Positions 1 through 7,851 of a stretch of 27,966 nucleotides of DNA are shown piece after piece (position 1 is the first letter of the stretch; every line of letters begins with the position of its first letter). The stretch is from Erysipelotrichaceae bacterium (lineage in GTDB: Bacteria; Bacillota_I; Bacilli_A; Erysipelotrichales; Coprobacillaceae): contig JAJQGQ010000103.1 of the NCBI GenBank assembly GCA_021200395.1, positions 2,747 through 30,712 on the forward strand, written 5' to 3'. The notes under the pieces are model-generated. The model was not told the origin of the DNA. It worked only from the letters and a program-made list of their open reading frames with translations, and did no database searches. The translations under genes and the position numbers were made by a program.

Positions 1-425
1 CATCACTCATTCTGATTGTATAATCATATTCATAATTTCCACTTGTGAATTCTAATTCATAAACCTTTACACCATCTTCTGTATCAGTCTTAATTGTATA
101 GTTAGATACGCTTGTTACACCAGCATGATTCATAGCGATTGATTTTGCTTTATCTTTTGTGATAGAAGATGTTGTCGTTGTTGAAGAAGTTGTAGATGAA
201 GAAGTTGTATTGTTAGTTGTCTTTACTGCTTCTTTATCAACATCTAAGATCTTTCCATCACTCATTCTGATTGTATAATCATATTCATAATTTCCACTTG
301 TGAATTCTAACTCATAAACCTTTACACCATCTTCTGTATCAGTCTTAATTGTATAGTTAGATACACTTGTTACACCTGCATGATTCATAGCAATTGATTT
401 TGCTTTATCTTTTGTAATTGTAGAA
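1..425 (-). repeat. Tandem in-gene duplication of a PepSY unit, 255-bp period
   Basis: Bases 1 to about 160 and 256 to about 415 differ at only about four positions, and those changes are silent. The period of 255 bp equals 85 codons. The Thr/Ser linker between the units varies more. The left copy is cut by the window edge, so more copies may follow. Confidence 0.9.
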
Positions 426-835
426 GTTGTTGTCGTTGTATCAGTAGTCGTTGTATTAGTTGTTGTCGTTGTAGCAACTACTTTTGTTTCACGTTTGATT
501 ATTTCACCTGTTTGAGCATTGATTTCGTAATCATATTCAATACCATCACTTGTAAAATCTACATCATAAACTTGTACACCATCATCATAATCTAATTGAA
601 CATCTTCCATTGTTGCGTCCGTCACATTAGCATCTTTCAATGCAACTTCTTTAGCTTCATCGACTGTCATAACATCTGTTGTCGTGTTTGTATTTTCTGC
701 GTCTGCTTCTACTTGTTCTACTTTAGGTACGAATGTTAATAATGATACTAGCATAACACCAGCTAATCCAATAGCTCCAATTTGAAAGTAACGATTTGAT
801 TTTAATTTTGCAAACATTTCCTTTAATTTTTTCAT
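1..835 (-). CDS. Membrane-anchored PepSY-repeat protein (C-terminus beyond window)
   Basis: The frame starts at ATG 835-833 and stays open to the left window edge, so about 278 residues are seen. GAGGAGG lies 9-10 nt before the start. A basic N-terminus (MKKLKEMFAKLK) precedes one hydrophobic segment at about 18-36, a signal anchor or uncleaved signal. Three PepSY-like units follow (about 52-115, 137-193 and 222-278), joined by Thr/Ser-rich linkers. Each has the pattern of a helix (DEAKEVAL or KDKAKSIAM) followed by strands ending YEYDYTI or YEYDYEI. Units 2 and 3 are identical in protein where both are visible. PepSY domains are extracytoplasmic modules often linked to inhibiting secreted proteases; the partner here is unknown. 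Family call is from pattern recognition; the function is not known. Confidence 0.85.
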   Translation of the reverse strand, partial: MKKLKEMFAKLKSNRYFQIGAIGLAGVMLVSLLTFVPKVEQVEADAENTNTTTDVMTVDEAKEVALKDANVTDATMEDVQLDYDDGVQVYDVDFTSDGIEYDYEINAQTGEIIKRETKVVATTTTTNTTTTDTTTTTSTITKDKAKSIAMNHAGVTSVSNYTIKTDTEDGVKVYELEFTSGNYEYDYTIRMSDGKILDVDKEAVKTTNNTTSSSTTSSTTTTSSITKDKAKSIAMNHAGVTSVSNYTIKTDTEDGVKVYELEFTSGNYEYDYTIRMSD

Positions 836-920
836 GATTTTGTCCTCCTCTAAAATGTTTTTGCGTTTTGGGGAGTGGCAAGATACTTGAGCTCGATCTT
901 TTTTCCCTCTTTACTTATTT

Positions 921-1093
921 AATGCATTTTATTAATGAATTATTGAATTAAATTTTATTTTTTTTAAGAGTTTTATCTCTTTTCATTAATTTAATGCTTT
1001 GTATTGATAAATTATTGCATTAAATTTTATTTTTTTAAGAGTTTTTATCTCTTTTTATTAATTTAATGCATAAACATAATATTTTATTGCAAG
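921..1093. repeat. Intergenic tandem repeat, 72-bp period, 2.4 copies
   Basis: Copy 1 is 921-992 and copy 2 is 993-1064. A partial third copy begins at 1065 and fades by about 1093. Each unit starts AATGC, is almost pure A/T, and contains a short hairpin (AAGAG, loop of about 6, CTCTT) next to a T-run and an ATTAATTTAATGC junction. It occupies the space between the PepSY gene start and the ABC gene terminator, so it probably lies in or near the PepSY promoter region. I see no clear single -35/-10 pair here. Confidence 0.85.
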
Positions 1094-1098
1094 AAAAT

Positions 1099-1125
1099 AA
1101 AAAAACCGTAAATTACGGTTTTTTT
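1099..1125 (-). terminator. Intrinsic terminator of the ABC transporter gene
   Basis: Stem ACCGTA/TACGGT (1105-1110 and 1114-1119) with A-rich and T-rich flanks, giving a run of seven U on the minus-strand transcript. It touches the stop codon at 1124-1126. The symmetric A/T flanks mean it could also work on the plus strand. Confidence 0.85.
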
Positions 1126-4100
1126 ACTCATTTCTTAAAGCTGTTACTGGATCTTCATTAGCAGCTTGTCTTGATGGAATAAATCCACCAATCAATGTTA
1201 AGACTGTACTTAATATAATCAATACAACTCCACCCATGACTGGAAGTTGAGCATTAACACTAGTATTACCTGCAACAGTGTGAATAATATAGTTACCAGG
1301 TATCAATAGTAATAAACTAATCACTATACCTAAAACACCAGCAAGTAATCCAATAATAAATGTTTCAGCATTGAATACCTGAGATATATTATTTTTACTA
1401 GCACCCATAGCACGCAAGATACCAATTTCTTTCTTTCTCTCTAATACACTTATATAAGTAATAACACCAATCATAATAGATGAAACAACTAATGAAATAG
1501 CCACAAATGCCATTAATACATAACTTAATGTATTAATAATATCAGTAACAGATGTCATTAATGTACCAACTAAATCTGTATAAGAAATAACCTTATCTTC
1601 ATCTCCGTTAGCTTCCATACGGTCATTATAAGCATCTAAGATATTAATAACTTCTTCTTTGCTTTCAAAATCTATTGGATAAATATCTATTTCAGAAGGT
1701 GTATCATAATCAACATATCCTAATGTAGATAAATTACTATCATACGTAGAAGTTGTAGAAGTCATAAGAGTTGTTAATAACTCTGTCATATCATCTTCAT
1801 CCATATTCATTTGGAATGCATTTGCAAAAGCATCAGTATCAATACTTAATGCATTAGCCATTGAAGAACTTAATGAAGAAAGTTGAGATGTCAATTGCTG
1901 TTCTAAGCTTGAACTCATAGATGACATAACTGATGACATATAGTTTGTCATAATAGCAGTTATTTGATCTTCTAAACCACTTGAAGTCATCCAATTTGTT
2001 AGATAGTTTGTAATAATATTACTTGCTGTATCTGAATTTAAATAATCTGTGATATAAGTTGTTAAATCTGTCATATTTGATAGATTATTTTCATCAGCAT
2101 AATCATTATAGCTAGCCATTAATTGATTTAATATTTCTTCCATTTGTTCAGTAGTAATCGTTAATTCTCCATTTTCGCTAATAGCTTCTTGAATTAATTG
2201 TTGCATTTGTTGATTAACTTCAGTAGAAGTTAAATAACTTTGTAAATCTTCTGAGAAAGAATTAATATTAGAATCGCTATTACTTGCATAAGATGCATAA
2301 CCATCAACAAGTTCATTTACTAATTCTGTCATATCATCACTAGACATATCAAAATTTAATTGCGATATGATATCACTCATATCCAATTCTGGTAAATCCA
2401 TTTGTGTCATAACACCATTTAACCCACTCAAATCAATACTCATAGCACTCTCATCAAATTGGAAAGCACTCGTTAAAGCATCTTCATCAATAGAAAACAT
2501 TGAACTAAAATCAAAAGAACTATCATCATCAGCATCAAAACTTTCACCTGTAAAAACATTGATATCTGGATTAGCTAATTGTTCTTGGACAATTTCACTA
2601 TTATATGCTTCATCAATAATATATGATGTTAATGCTGAAGTATAATAGATACCAGATGTTAACATTGTAGCTGTAACATCTTCTTTAGGTTGAACAATAC
2701 CAACAATTGTTAAATCTTCTCCATTATCAATAATATCTTTCATATAATCATCATCATCTGATTTATCTTTCCAAACATTATATTCTTCATCATATTCATA
2801 ATAATCAGCTGAATTAACAAGCTTAAATGTAATACCTAATATATCATCATAAGTATACGTACCATCTGTTGTAGTAACAGTTATCTCTTCATCATTAGAA
2901 AATTGTTCTAACATATCTTCCAATTCTGTATAATCTCTTAAACCTAATGGGTATAATAAGAAATCACTTATGCTACCACCACTTGATAAAACCAATACAC
3001 ATTCATTGTAACTTGTTGGCCAACTTCCTGCCACTACATCATATTGATCATCATATAATGAAGTGTTTTCAGGCATTTGATAGAAAACATCTGTACTCAT
3101 CATACTAGACATAAGACTGTTTGAGCTTGAAGAAGAAAGGCCCAAAGCACTAAATGAACCATCAGGATTAACTTGATGTATGGTACTTGTATCAGAACTA
3201 AAAATTTGTGGTGTAACATCATAAATATATTCTATAGCACTTGTATATTCTTCTAAACCACTTTCTCCACTGTCAATATATTCCTTCAATGATTCCAAAT
3301 CATTTGACCCAATAGTAGAAAACATAGTAGAAACAGTAGAATTAACTTGTATTTCATCTTCTGAACTACCACTTCTAGCAGTTTCTGCAATGCCTGTCAT
3401 ACCAGAAAGCATCGATGTCATATCAAAACCTGTACTTGTAATCGATATTGGATATTCTGACATAGTTTCTTCTTCAACATCAGCAATATAAGCATTAACA
3501 CCAGTAGATAAAGACAATATTAAAGCGATACCTATAATACCAATAGAACCAGCAAAAGATGTTAAAATTGTTCTAGCTTTCTTAGTATTAAGATTGTTAA
3601 AACTCAATGTTAGTGATGTTAATAAAGACATACCTGTTTTACCCATGTTCTTATGAACTGGTTTAACTAATGATTGTTCAATTTTATATGGATCACTATC
3701 ACTAGTAATCTTACCATCTTTTAAAGTAACAATTCTTGTTGCATAATCTTGAGCCAATTCAGGATTATGTGTTACCATAACAACCAATCGATCATTTGCT
3801 ACTTCTTTTAATAAATCCATAACCTGAACACTCGTATCACTATCTAATGCTCCTGTAGGTTCATCAGCTAATAAGATATCTGGATCATTTACCAATGCTC
3901 TAGCAATGGCTACTCTTTGCATCTGTCCACCAGATAATTGATTAGGTTTTTTATGCACTTGATCGCCTAAACCTACTTTATCTAACGCTTCTTGTGCTCT
4001 TTTCCTTCTTTCAGCCTTTGATATACCTGAAATAGTAAGCGCCAATTCAACATTAGATAAAATCGTTTGATGTGGAATCAAATTGTAACTTTGAAAAACA

Positions 4101-4360
4101 AAACCAATCGTATGGTTACGATATGAATCCCAATCTCTATCTTTATATTTTTTAGTAGAAATACCATTAATAATCAAATCACCTTTATCATAGCGATCTA
4201 ATCCACCAATAATATTCAACAAAGTTGTTTTACCCGAACCACTAGGTCCAAGTATAGCAACAAACTCATTATCCCTAAGATTTAAACTTACCCCATCCAA
4301 AGCTTTTTGAACAAGAGCCCCAGTTTTATATTGCTTATGAATATTCTTTATTTGCAACAT
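1124..4360 (-). CDS. MacB-like ABC transporter, fused ATPase and FtsX permease with giant extracytoplasmic domain
   Basis: 1078 residues. An upstream in-frame ATG (4369) overlaps the Shine-Dalgarno AGGAGA; the ATG at 4360 lies 8 nt after it and is preferred. An N-terminal LolD/MacB-type ATPase holds Walker A GPSGSGKT (38-45), signature LSGGQ (142-146), Walker B ILLADE (162-167) and the H-loop His198. One membrane helix at about 265-286 is followed by roughly 650 extracytoplasmic residues rich in Ser, Thr, Asp and Met, and then by the FtsX domain with three helices in the last 140 residues (ERKKEIGILRAMGAS motif). This order (NBD-TM-periplasmic-like domain-3 TM) is MacB topology. MacB proteins are usually about 650 residues, so the outer domain is much enlarged. 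MacB-type proteins are mechanotransducers that expel peptides or lipids rather than transporting through a pore. The substrate here is unknown. Confidence 0.93.
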   Translation of the reverse strand: MLQIKNIHKQYKTGALVQKALDGVSLNLRDNEFVAILGPSGSGKTTLLNIIGGLDRYDKGDLIINGISTKKYKDRDWDSYRNHTIGFVFQSYNLIPHQTILSNVELALTISGISKAERRKRAQEALDKVGLGDQVHKKPNQLSGGQMQRVAIARALVNDPDILLADEPTGALDSDTSVQVMDLLKEVANDRLVVMVTHNPELAQDYATRIVTLKDGKITSDSDPYKIEQSLVKPVHKNMGKTGMSLLTSLTLSFNNLNTKKARTILTSFAGSIGIIGIALILSLSTGVNAYIADVEEETMSEYPISITSTGFDMTSMLSGMTGIAETARSGSSEDEIQVNSTVSTMFSTIGSNDLESLKEYIDSGESGLEEYTSAIEYIYDVTPQIFSSDTSTIHQVNPDGSFSALGLSSSSSNSLMSSMMSTDVFYQMPENTSLYDDQYDVVAGSWPTSYNECVLVLSSGGSISDFLLYPLGLRDYTELEDMLEQFSNDEEITVTTTDGTYTYDDILGITFKLVNSADYYEYDEEYNVWKDKSDDDDYMKDIIDNGEDLTIVGIVQPKEDVTATMLTSGIYYTSALTSYIIDEAYNSEIVQEQLANPDINVFTGESFDADDDSSFDFSSMFSIDEDALTSAFQFDESAMSIDLSGLNGVMTQMDLPELDMSDIISQLNFDMSSDDMTELVNELVDGYASYASNSDSNINSFSEDLQSYLTSTEVNQQMQQLIQEAISENGELTITTEQMEEILNQLMASYNDYADENNLSNMTDLTTYITDYLNSDTASNIITNYLTNWMTSSGLEDQITAIMTNYMSSVMSSMSSSLEQQLTSQLSSLSSSMANALSIDTDAFANAFQMNMDEDDMTELLTTLMTSTTSTYDSNLSTLGYVDYDTPSEIDIYPIDFESKEEVINILDAYNDRMEANGDEDKVISYTDLVGTLMTSVTDIINTLSYVLMAFVAISLVVSSIMIGVITYISVLERKKEIGILRAMGASKNNISQVFNAETFIIGLLAGVLGIVISLLLLIPGNYIIHTVAGNTSVNAQLPVMGGVVLIILSTVLTLIGGFIPSRQAANEDPVTALRNE

Positions 4361-4394
4361 AATTATCATCTCCTAACTATGAGTATAAAGAATT

Positions 4395-4423
4395 ATTGTA
4401 AACTAAAAATAAACAATTGTTAA
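4395..4423 (-). promoter_or_regulatory. Candidate promoter of the ABC transporter gene
   Basis: On the minus strand TTAACA (4418-4423) and TACAAT (4395-4400) are separated by 17 bases, about 35 bases before the start codon. Both boxes match the consensus at five of six positions. Confidence 0.5.
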
Positions 4424-4585
4424 ATTATGTGAAATAATCCACGTTATCGAAGGTTATCTTAAAATGTCAACAAGAACAAAAGATTTCATTATGATTATTG
4501 ATAAAAAAACATACTGTATAATTTGGTTATATTATGCTAACTATATACTTTATGAATGAATTTGTTAGCACACAACAAAGGAAAG

Positions 4586-5386
4586 ATGGACTATGGGAAA
4601 AAACTTAAATTAGGAGATGTTCAAGAAACTGCGCTTATTCCACTGTCGAACAGAGCAACAGAAACATTAAGGAAAAATCCAAGAGTACGAGATCCTAAGG
4701 CTGTTCAGGTTATAAATGAACTATGTATAACAACCAAAAAATATGATAAAACCATAACACATGAATGCGTGATTGCTCGAACAATCATGTTCGATGATAC
4801 TGTAAAGTCTTTTATAGAAAGATACCCCAATGCACTTTGTCTTAATATTGGTTGTGGACTAGATGATCGTTTTAACAGAGTCGATAATGGACATATTCTT
4901 TGGTATGACATCGATTTAAAGGACTCTATCGCCGTAAGAAATAAGATATTTGAAAATACGGACCGAAGGAAAATGGTTGTAGGATCTGTTTTAGAAACAG
5001 AATGGTATAAGCATATATTTGATTCTGACAATGAGGCTCGCAAGGTACTTGTAATTGCTGAGGGTCTTCTTATCTATTTTTCTAAGGAAGATAACCAAAA
5101 AATATTAAAGAATATTGTATCACTTTCTCCACATGGAACCTTTATAGTGGAAATGATGCGACCATCTACGATGGACGAAAAAAAGCATGATACAGTTAAA
5201 GAAACTAACGCAAAGTTTGGGTGGGGAACAACATCTGGACATGAATTTGAACAATTAGAGCCAAAGATGAAATTGGTCAGTGAACATAGTTTTTCAGAGC
5301 AGATGATGAAGTCAACATTAATAAGCAGAATTATAGGACTGGTAAGCAAGAAGATTAATAATCGTATAGCTATTTTTGAATGGTAG
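4586..5386 (+). CDS. Class I SAM-dependent methyltransferase, leucine carboxyl methyltransferase (LCM/TcmP-like) family
   Basis: I favour the ATG at 4586 (266 residues), which has AAGGA 3 nt upstream. The upstream ATG at 4556 would add ten residues but has no Shine-Dalgarno. Family hallmarks seen: VQETALIPLSNRATET near the N-terminus, the SAM-binding LNIGCGLDDRF motif, an acidic strand-2 end (WYDIDL), VIAEGLLIYF, and a C-terminal IAIFEW. Such proteins O-methylate small molecules or carboxylates; the substrate cannot be told. The gene stands alone between divergent and co-directional neighbours, and its bases look a little less AT-rich than the surroundings, which would fit acquisition but is only an impression. 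Confidence 0.8.
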   Translation: MDYGKKLKLGDVQETALIPLSNRATETLRKNPRVRDPKAVQVINELCITTKKYDKTITHECVIARTIMFDDTVKSFIERYPNALCLNIGCGLDDRFNRVDNGHILWYDIDLKDSIAVRNKIFENTDRRKMVVGSVLETEWYKHIFDSDNEARKVLVIAEGLLIYFSKEDNQKILKNIVSLSPHGTFIVEMMRPSTMDEKKHDTVKETNAKFGWGTTSGHEFEQLEPKMKLVSEHSFSEQMMKSTLISRIIGLVSKKINNRIAIFEW

Positions 5387-5505
5387 GAAATTGCAACAAG
5401 ACCTATATTGTTTTAGTGGACGTATATATTTTTTCTTTGCGTTTTAACTATATCAGCTATAATAAAAATATAATTATTTTATATTTCAAACAACAAATGT
5501 AATAT

Positions 5506-5534
5506 TTGACATTACAATAAAGTGGGAATATAAT
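5506..5534 (+). promoter_or_regulatory. Consensus promoter of the nitroreductase gene
   Basis: Perfect TTGACA (5506-5511) and TATAAT (5529-5534) with a 17-base spacer, 23 bases before the start codon. AATGT (5496-5500 area) and ACATT (5509-5513) form a short inverted repeat over the -35 box, a possible operator. Confidence 0.85.
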
Positions 5535-5557
5535 TTAACCAAGGAGGTTGATTAACT

Positions 5558-6085
5558 ATGGAAAATGTTGTTTTAGATAGTTTAAAAACACGTCGTAGTG
5601 TACGCAAATATTTAAATAAGCCAGTAGAACAAGAAAAAATCGATGCCATTCTCGAGGCAGCTACTTATGCACCTACAGGTGCTGGTTCTCAATCACCAGT
5701 GATTGTATTTGTACAAACACCAGAACTTGTTAAAAAAATTAGTAAGATGAATGCTCATGTAGCAGGTAGAGATGATTTTGATCCATTTTATGGTGCTCCT
5801 TGTGTAGCAATTGTATTTGCAAACAAAAAGGGTTCACCATCATGGTTTGAAGATGCATGTTTGGTAGCTGGAAATCTTTTAAATGCTGCTCATGCAGTAG
5901 GAGTGGATTCTTGTTATATTTATCGTGCAAAAGAAGTCTTTTCTTCAGATGAAGGTTTAGAGCTTTTAAAGAGCTGGGGATTAGATGAAAATTATGTTGG
6001 TGTTGCCAATTGTATTCTTGGCTATGGTGACGGTGATGCCCCAGTAGCTAAACAACGTAAAGAAAATTATATCTTAAAAGTATAA
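5558..6085 (+). CDS. Nitroreductase-family flavoprotein
   Basis: 175 residues, ATG with AAGGAGG 10 nt upstream. The N-terminus LDSLKTRRSVRKYLNKPVE is the FMN-phosphate-binding start typical of the family. It is followed by ATYAPTGAGSQSP and, at the C-terminus, VANCILGYGDGDAPVAKQRK, where the GY(G)D turn is conserved. The length is normal for the short single-domain type. These FMN enzymes reduce nitro compounds, quinones or similar electrophiles with NAD(P)H in the cytoplasm; the natural substrate is unknown. The gene is transcribed alone from a consensus promoter and ends in its own terminator. Confidence 0.9.
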   Translation: MENVVLDSLKTRRSVRKYLNKPVEQEKIDAILEAATYAPTGAGSQSPVIVFVQTPELVKKISKMNAHVAGRDDFDPFYGAPCVAIVFANKKGSPSWFEDACLVAGNLLNAAHAVGVDSCYIYRAKEVFSSDEGLELLKSWGLDENYVGVANCILGYGDGDAPVAKQRKENYILKV

Positions 6086-6112
6086 AACGTCAATTTGACG
6101 TTTTATTTTTAT
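6084..6112 (+). terminator. Intrinsic terminator of the nitroreductase gene
   Basis: Stem AAAACGTCA/TGACGTTTT (6084-6092 and 6096-6104), three-base loop, followed by ATTTTTAT. It begins inside the stop codon. The rest of the gap to 6313 is AT-rich and I see no gene or clear signal in it. Confidence 0.85.
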
Positions 6113-6313
6113 ACAATAATAACAATGCAAAGAATACATGAATATGTATAAAATAATGTTTAATATTAATAAGTAAGCAAATTGCAAATTTACGATTGAT
6201 TTTTAAGCCTATATAATGTATAATTTTTGCGAAATGAAAATATTTGGCCATGTTTGTAACTAACTACTTTATACAATTAAACAACTCATGCTTTTATATA
6301 TTTTCTTTTCATA

Positions 6314-6342
6314 AAAACACTCATGTTCATCATGAGTGTTTT
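6314..6342 (-). terminator. Intrinsic terminator of the toxin-antitoxin operon
   Basis: A 12-bp stem AAAACACTCATG/CATGAGTGTTTT (6314-6325 and 6331-6342) with a five-base loop. On the minus strand it is followed by U residues. The stem includes the antitoxin stop codon (6330-6332). Confidence 0.85.
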
Positions 6343-7337
6343 AACATATCTCTTATATATAAATTTATTCCTTCTTCACAACTTAGATCGTATTTTTTTG
6401 AAACTGTTCGATAGTAATCTTTAATCATTTGTTTGGATAGTATTTCATGGGATGAAATATGATCTGAATATCCTTGTCTAGCAGTTTTCCAAGGATCTTC
6501 TTTATGTGTAATTCTTTCTAACATTTTTCCACTATACATACCAAAGGTATTAGAAACCAAATCAATGATTTTTTTATCTTCTATCGTTAATTCATCGGTT
6601 ATACCTTCAAATATGACAAACCTAACATCATCTATTGGATTATACTTAAAATCTTTAAACATATCATATACTTCACGATATACTGGACCATGGACCCATG
6701 CTTCACATTCTTCATAAAACATAGGTTTATTATTAATAGCATATGATAATCCTTGGATAAAATATAGTATCTTTTGTAACATGAGTGGTGTAACCTCTTC
6801 TAATTCTTCAAATACATATGCTATAACTTGTAACATTTTATCAGAAACAGAGAATTGATTTTCCATTTGTATTGCTACATTCATAGCTTTATTGAATGAT
6901 GACTCAGCTATTTTATCTTTATTTTGTATTAATAGTTTTTTCATATATGTTGGTGAAGACAAAGCTAATCTTATAATGTCTGAATACTCTTTAGAGGGAA
7001 TTTGTCCGGAAAGATAGCGAGTAATCGTTATTTCTCCAAAACCTAACGCTAAGGATAATGGAGCTTTTCCTAATTTATATATATGCATTAATTTATAAAT
7101 ATCACTTATTGAGACAATACCTTCATATGCTCTATATTGTTCATCTATTTCCTGAATATTTTTATCGATTAGACCTTGAATATTCATTTCTTCATGACAT
7201 TCACTACATTGAGCAATCGTTACATTAAAACGATATTCTTTATTTTTAATAGTTTTTATAATATTCTTTTTTTGTAAAAAATATTCAGTTTCTTTTCTAC
7301 AATTTATGCAATACTCTTTTTCTCTTTCTTGAGCCAT
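6330..7337 (-). CDS. Antitoxin: MqsA-like zinc domain, HTH and Panacea (SocA/DUF4065) domain
   Basis: 335 residues. The start is set by AGGAGAG 8 nt before the ATG. Zinc-ribbon cysteines C10, C13, C44 and C47 occur in a YgiT/MqsA-like N-terminus, followed by an HTH at about 76-125 (LSLALGFGEITITRYLSG). From about 165 comes a Panacea/DUF4065 domain: MLQKILYFIQGLSYA, then EAWVHGPVYREVYDMF. Panacea proteins are known as promiscuous antitoxins paired with unrelated toxins (PanA-PanT). This gene overlaps the 3' end of the upstream toxin-like gene by 41 bases in another frame, so translation is probably coupled. Expected role: bind and neutralise the toxin and repress the operon through the HTH. 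The pairing is inferred from position. Confidence 0.87.
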   Translation of the reverse strand: MAQEREKEYCINCRKETEYFLQKKNIIKTIKNKEYRFNVTIAQCSECHEEMNIQGLIDKNIQEIDEQYRAYEGIVSISDIYKLMHIYKLGKAPLSLALGFGEITITRYLSGQIPSKEYSDIIRLALSSPTYMKKLLIQNKDKIAESSFNKAMNVAIQMENQFSVSDKMLQVIAYVFEELEEVTPLMLQKILYFIQGLSYAINNKPMFYEECEAWVHGPVYREVYDMFKDFKYNPIDDVRFVIFEGITDELTIEDKKIIDLVSNTFGMYSGKMLERITHKEDPWKTARQGYSDHISSHEILSKQMIKDYYRTVSKKYDLSCEEGINLYIRDMLKHS

Positions 7338-7734
7338 TATTCTTTCTCTCCTTATAATAATATTTTAATGGATATTTTTGTTCATGTAACGATACAATTA
7401 GAACTAAACAATTATCTAATTTATTTATTTTTATGTATAAAGGTACTTTCTTTTGACCTTTACCAACTCTATATAACAATTGCACATCTTTACCAAATAC
7501 ATATAACATTTCATGTTCAAATCCAACATGTTCATTAGGTAAAATCTCTGAGAAATCCAATGGTGTTAATTGTAACAATATATCCTTTACCATTGTTTCA
7601 TCAATCACATAATTCATAAATAAATCTAAATTATCTTGTCTTTTATCATTTTTAGCAATGATATATTGATCTTTTTGTATAGATTCCTTAACTTCTATTA
7701 AATATTGATTTATATCGCTCATTGGTACATTCAA
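7297..7734 (-). CDS. Probable MqsR-like toxin partnered with the Panacea antitoxin
   Basis: The best start is TTG 7734-7732 (145 residues), 8 nt after GGAGG (7742-7746); the ATG at 7722 is about 20 nt away. The frame also opens at an earlier TTG (7749), which precedes the Shine-Dalgarno. The fold signature resembles MqsR: an N-terminal helix (INQYLIEVKESI), a central LLQLTPLDFSEILPNEH, then strands LYVFGKDVQLLYR and VPLYIKINKLDNCLVLIVSLHE, which parallel the family's 'IIGLSESDF' and 'VYLKITVIHDVLIVSFKEK'. MqsR cleaves mRNA at GCU. The C-terminal tail is very basic (RKNNGSRKRKR), partly because it encodes the overlapping antitoxin start. The assignment rests on weak similarity plus the MqsA-like neighbour. 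Confidence 0.65.
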   Translation of the reverse strand: MNVPMSDINQYLIEVKESIQKDQYIIAKNDKRQDNLDLFMNYVIDETMVKDILLQLTPLDFSEILPNEHVGFEHEMLYVFGKDVQLLYRVGKGQKKVPLYIKINKLDNCLVLIVSLHEQKYPLKYYYKERKNNGSRKRKRVLHKL

Positions 7735-7761
7735 AGACTTCACCTCCAAACATATATTTTC

Positions 7762-7799
7762 ATTATAACCATACGATAGACTTTTTTCAATATTCTATC
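7762..7799 (-). promoter_or_regulatory. Promoter and operator-like inverted repeat of the toxin-antitoxin operon
   Basis: TTGAAA (7785-7790) and TATAAT (7762-7767) are 17 bases apart on the minus strand. GATAGA (7775-7780) and TCTATC (7794-7799) form a perfect 6-bp inverted repeat that encloses the -35 box. That fits binding by the antitoxin HTH for autorepression. Confidence 0.7.
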
Positions 7800-7804
7800 A
7801 CAAC

Positions 7805-7845
7805 TTGATTTTTGTGTTATGAACGTTTAATATAATACATGGAGG
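7805..7845 (+). promoter_or_regulatory. Promoter and RBS of the M20 peptidase gene
   Basis: TTGATT (7805-7810) with TAATAT (7828-7833, spacer 17) or TATAAT (7831-7836, spacer 20). GGAGG (7841-7845) lies 6 nt before the ATG. It is divergent from, and close to, the toxin-antitoxin promoter. Confidence 0.55.
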
Positions 7846-7851
7846 TTTAAT

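Noticed and set aside
836..920. Riboswitch in the GC-richer leader before the PepSY gene
   Set aside because: Only a weak hairpin (AAGAT/ATCTT with a GGG/CCC pairing further out) is visible and no known riboswitch core was recognised.
1..1093. CRISPR-like periodic repeats
   Set aside because: The 255-bp repeats are coding PepSY units and the 72-bp repeats are contiguous without unique spacers; no cas genes are present.
2367..2645. Open frame on the plus strand opposite the ABC transporter
   Set aside because: It mirrors the low-complexity Ser/Asp-rich coding strand, has no ribosome site and no recognisable domain. The same holds for the antisense frames within the methyltransferase, nitroreductase, peptidase and carB genes.
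4361..4369. Upstream ATG of the ABC transporter gene
   Set aside because: It overlaps the Shine-Dalgarno, leaving no spacer; the ATG at 4360 has ideal spacing.
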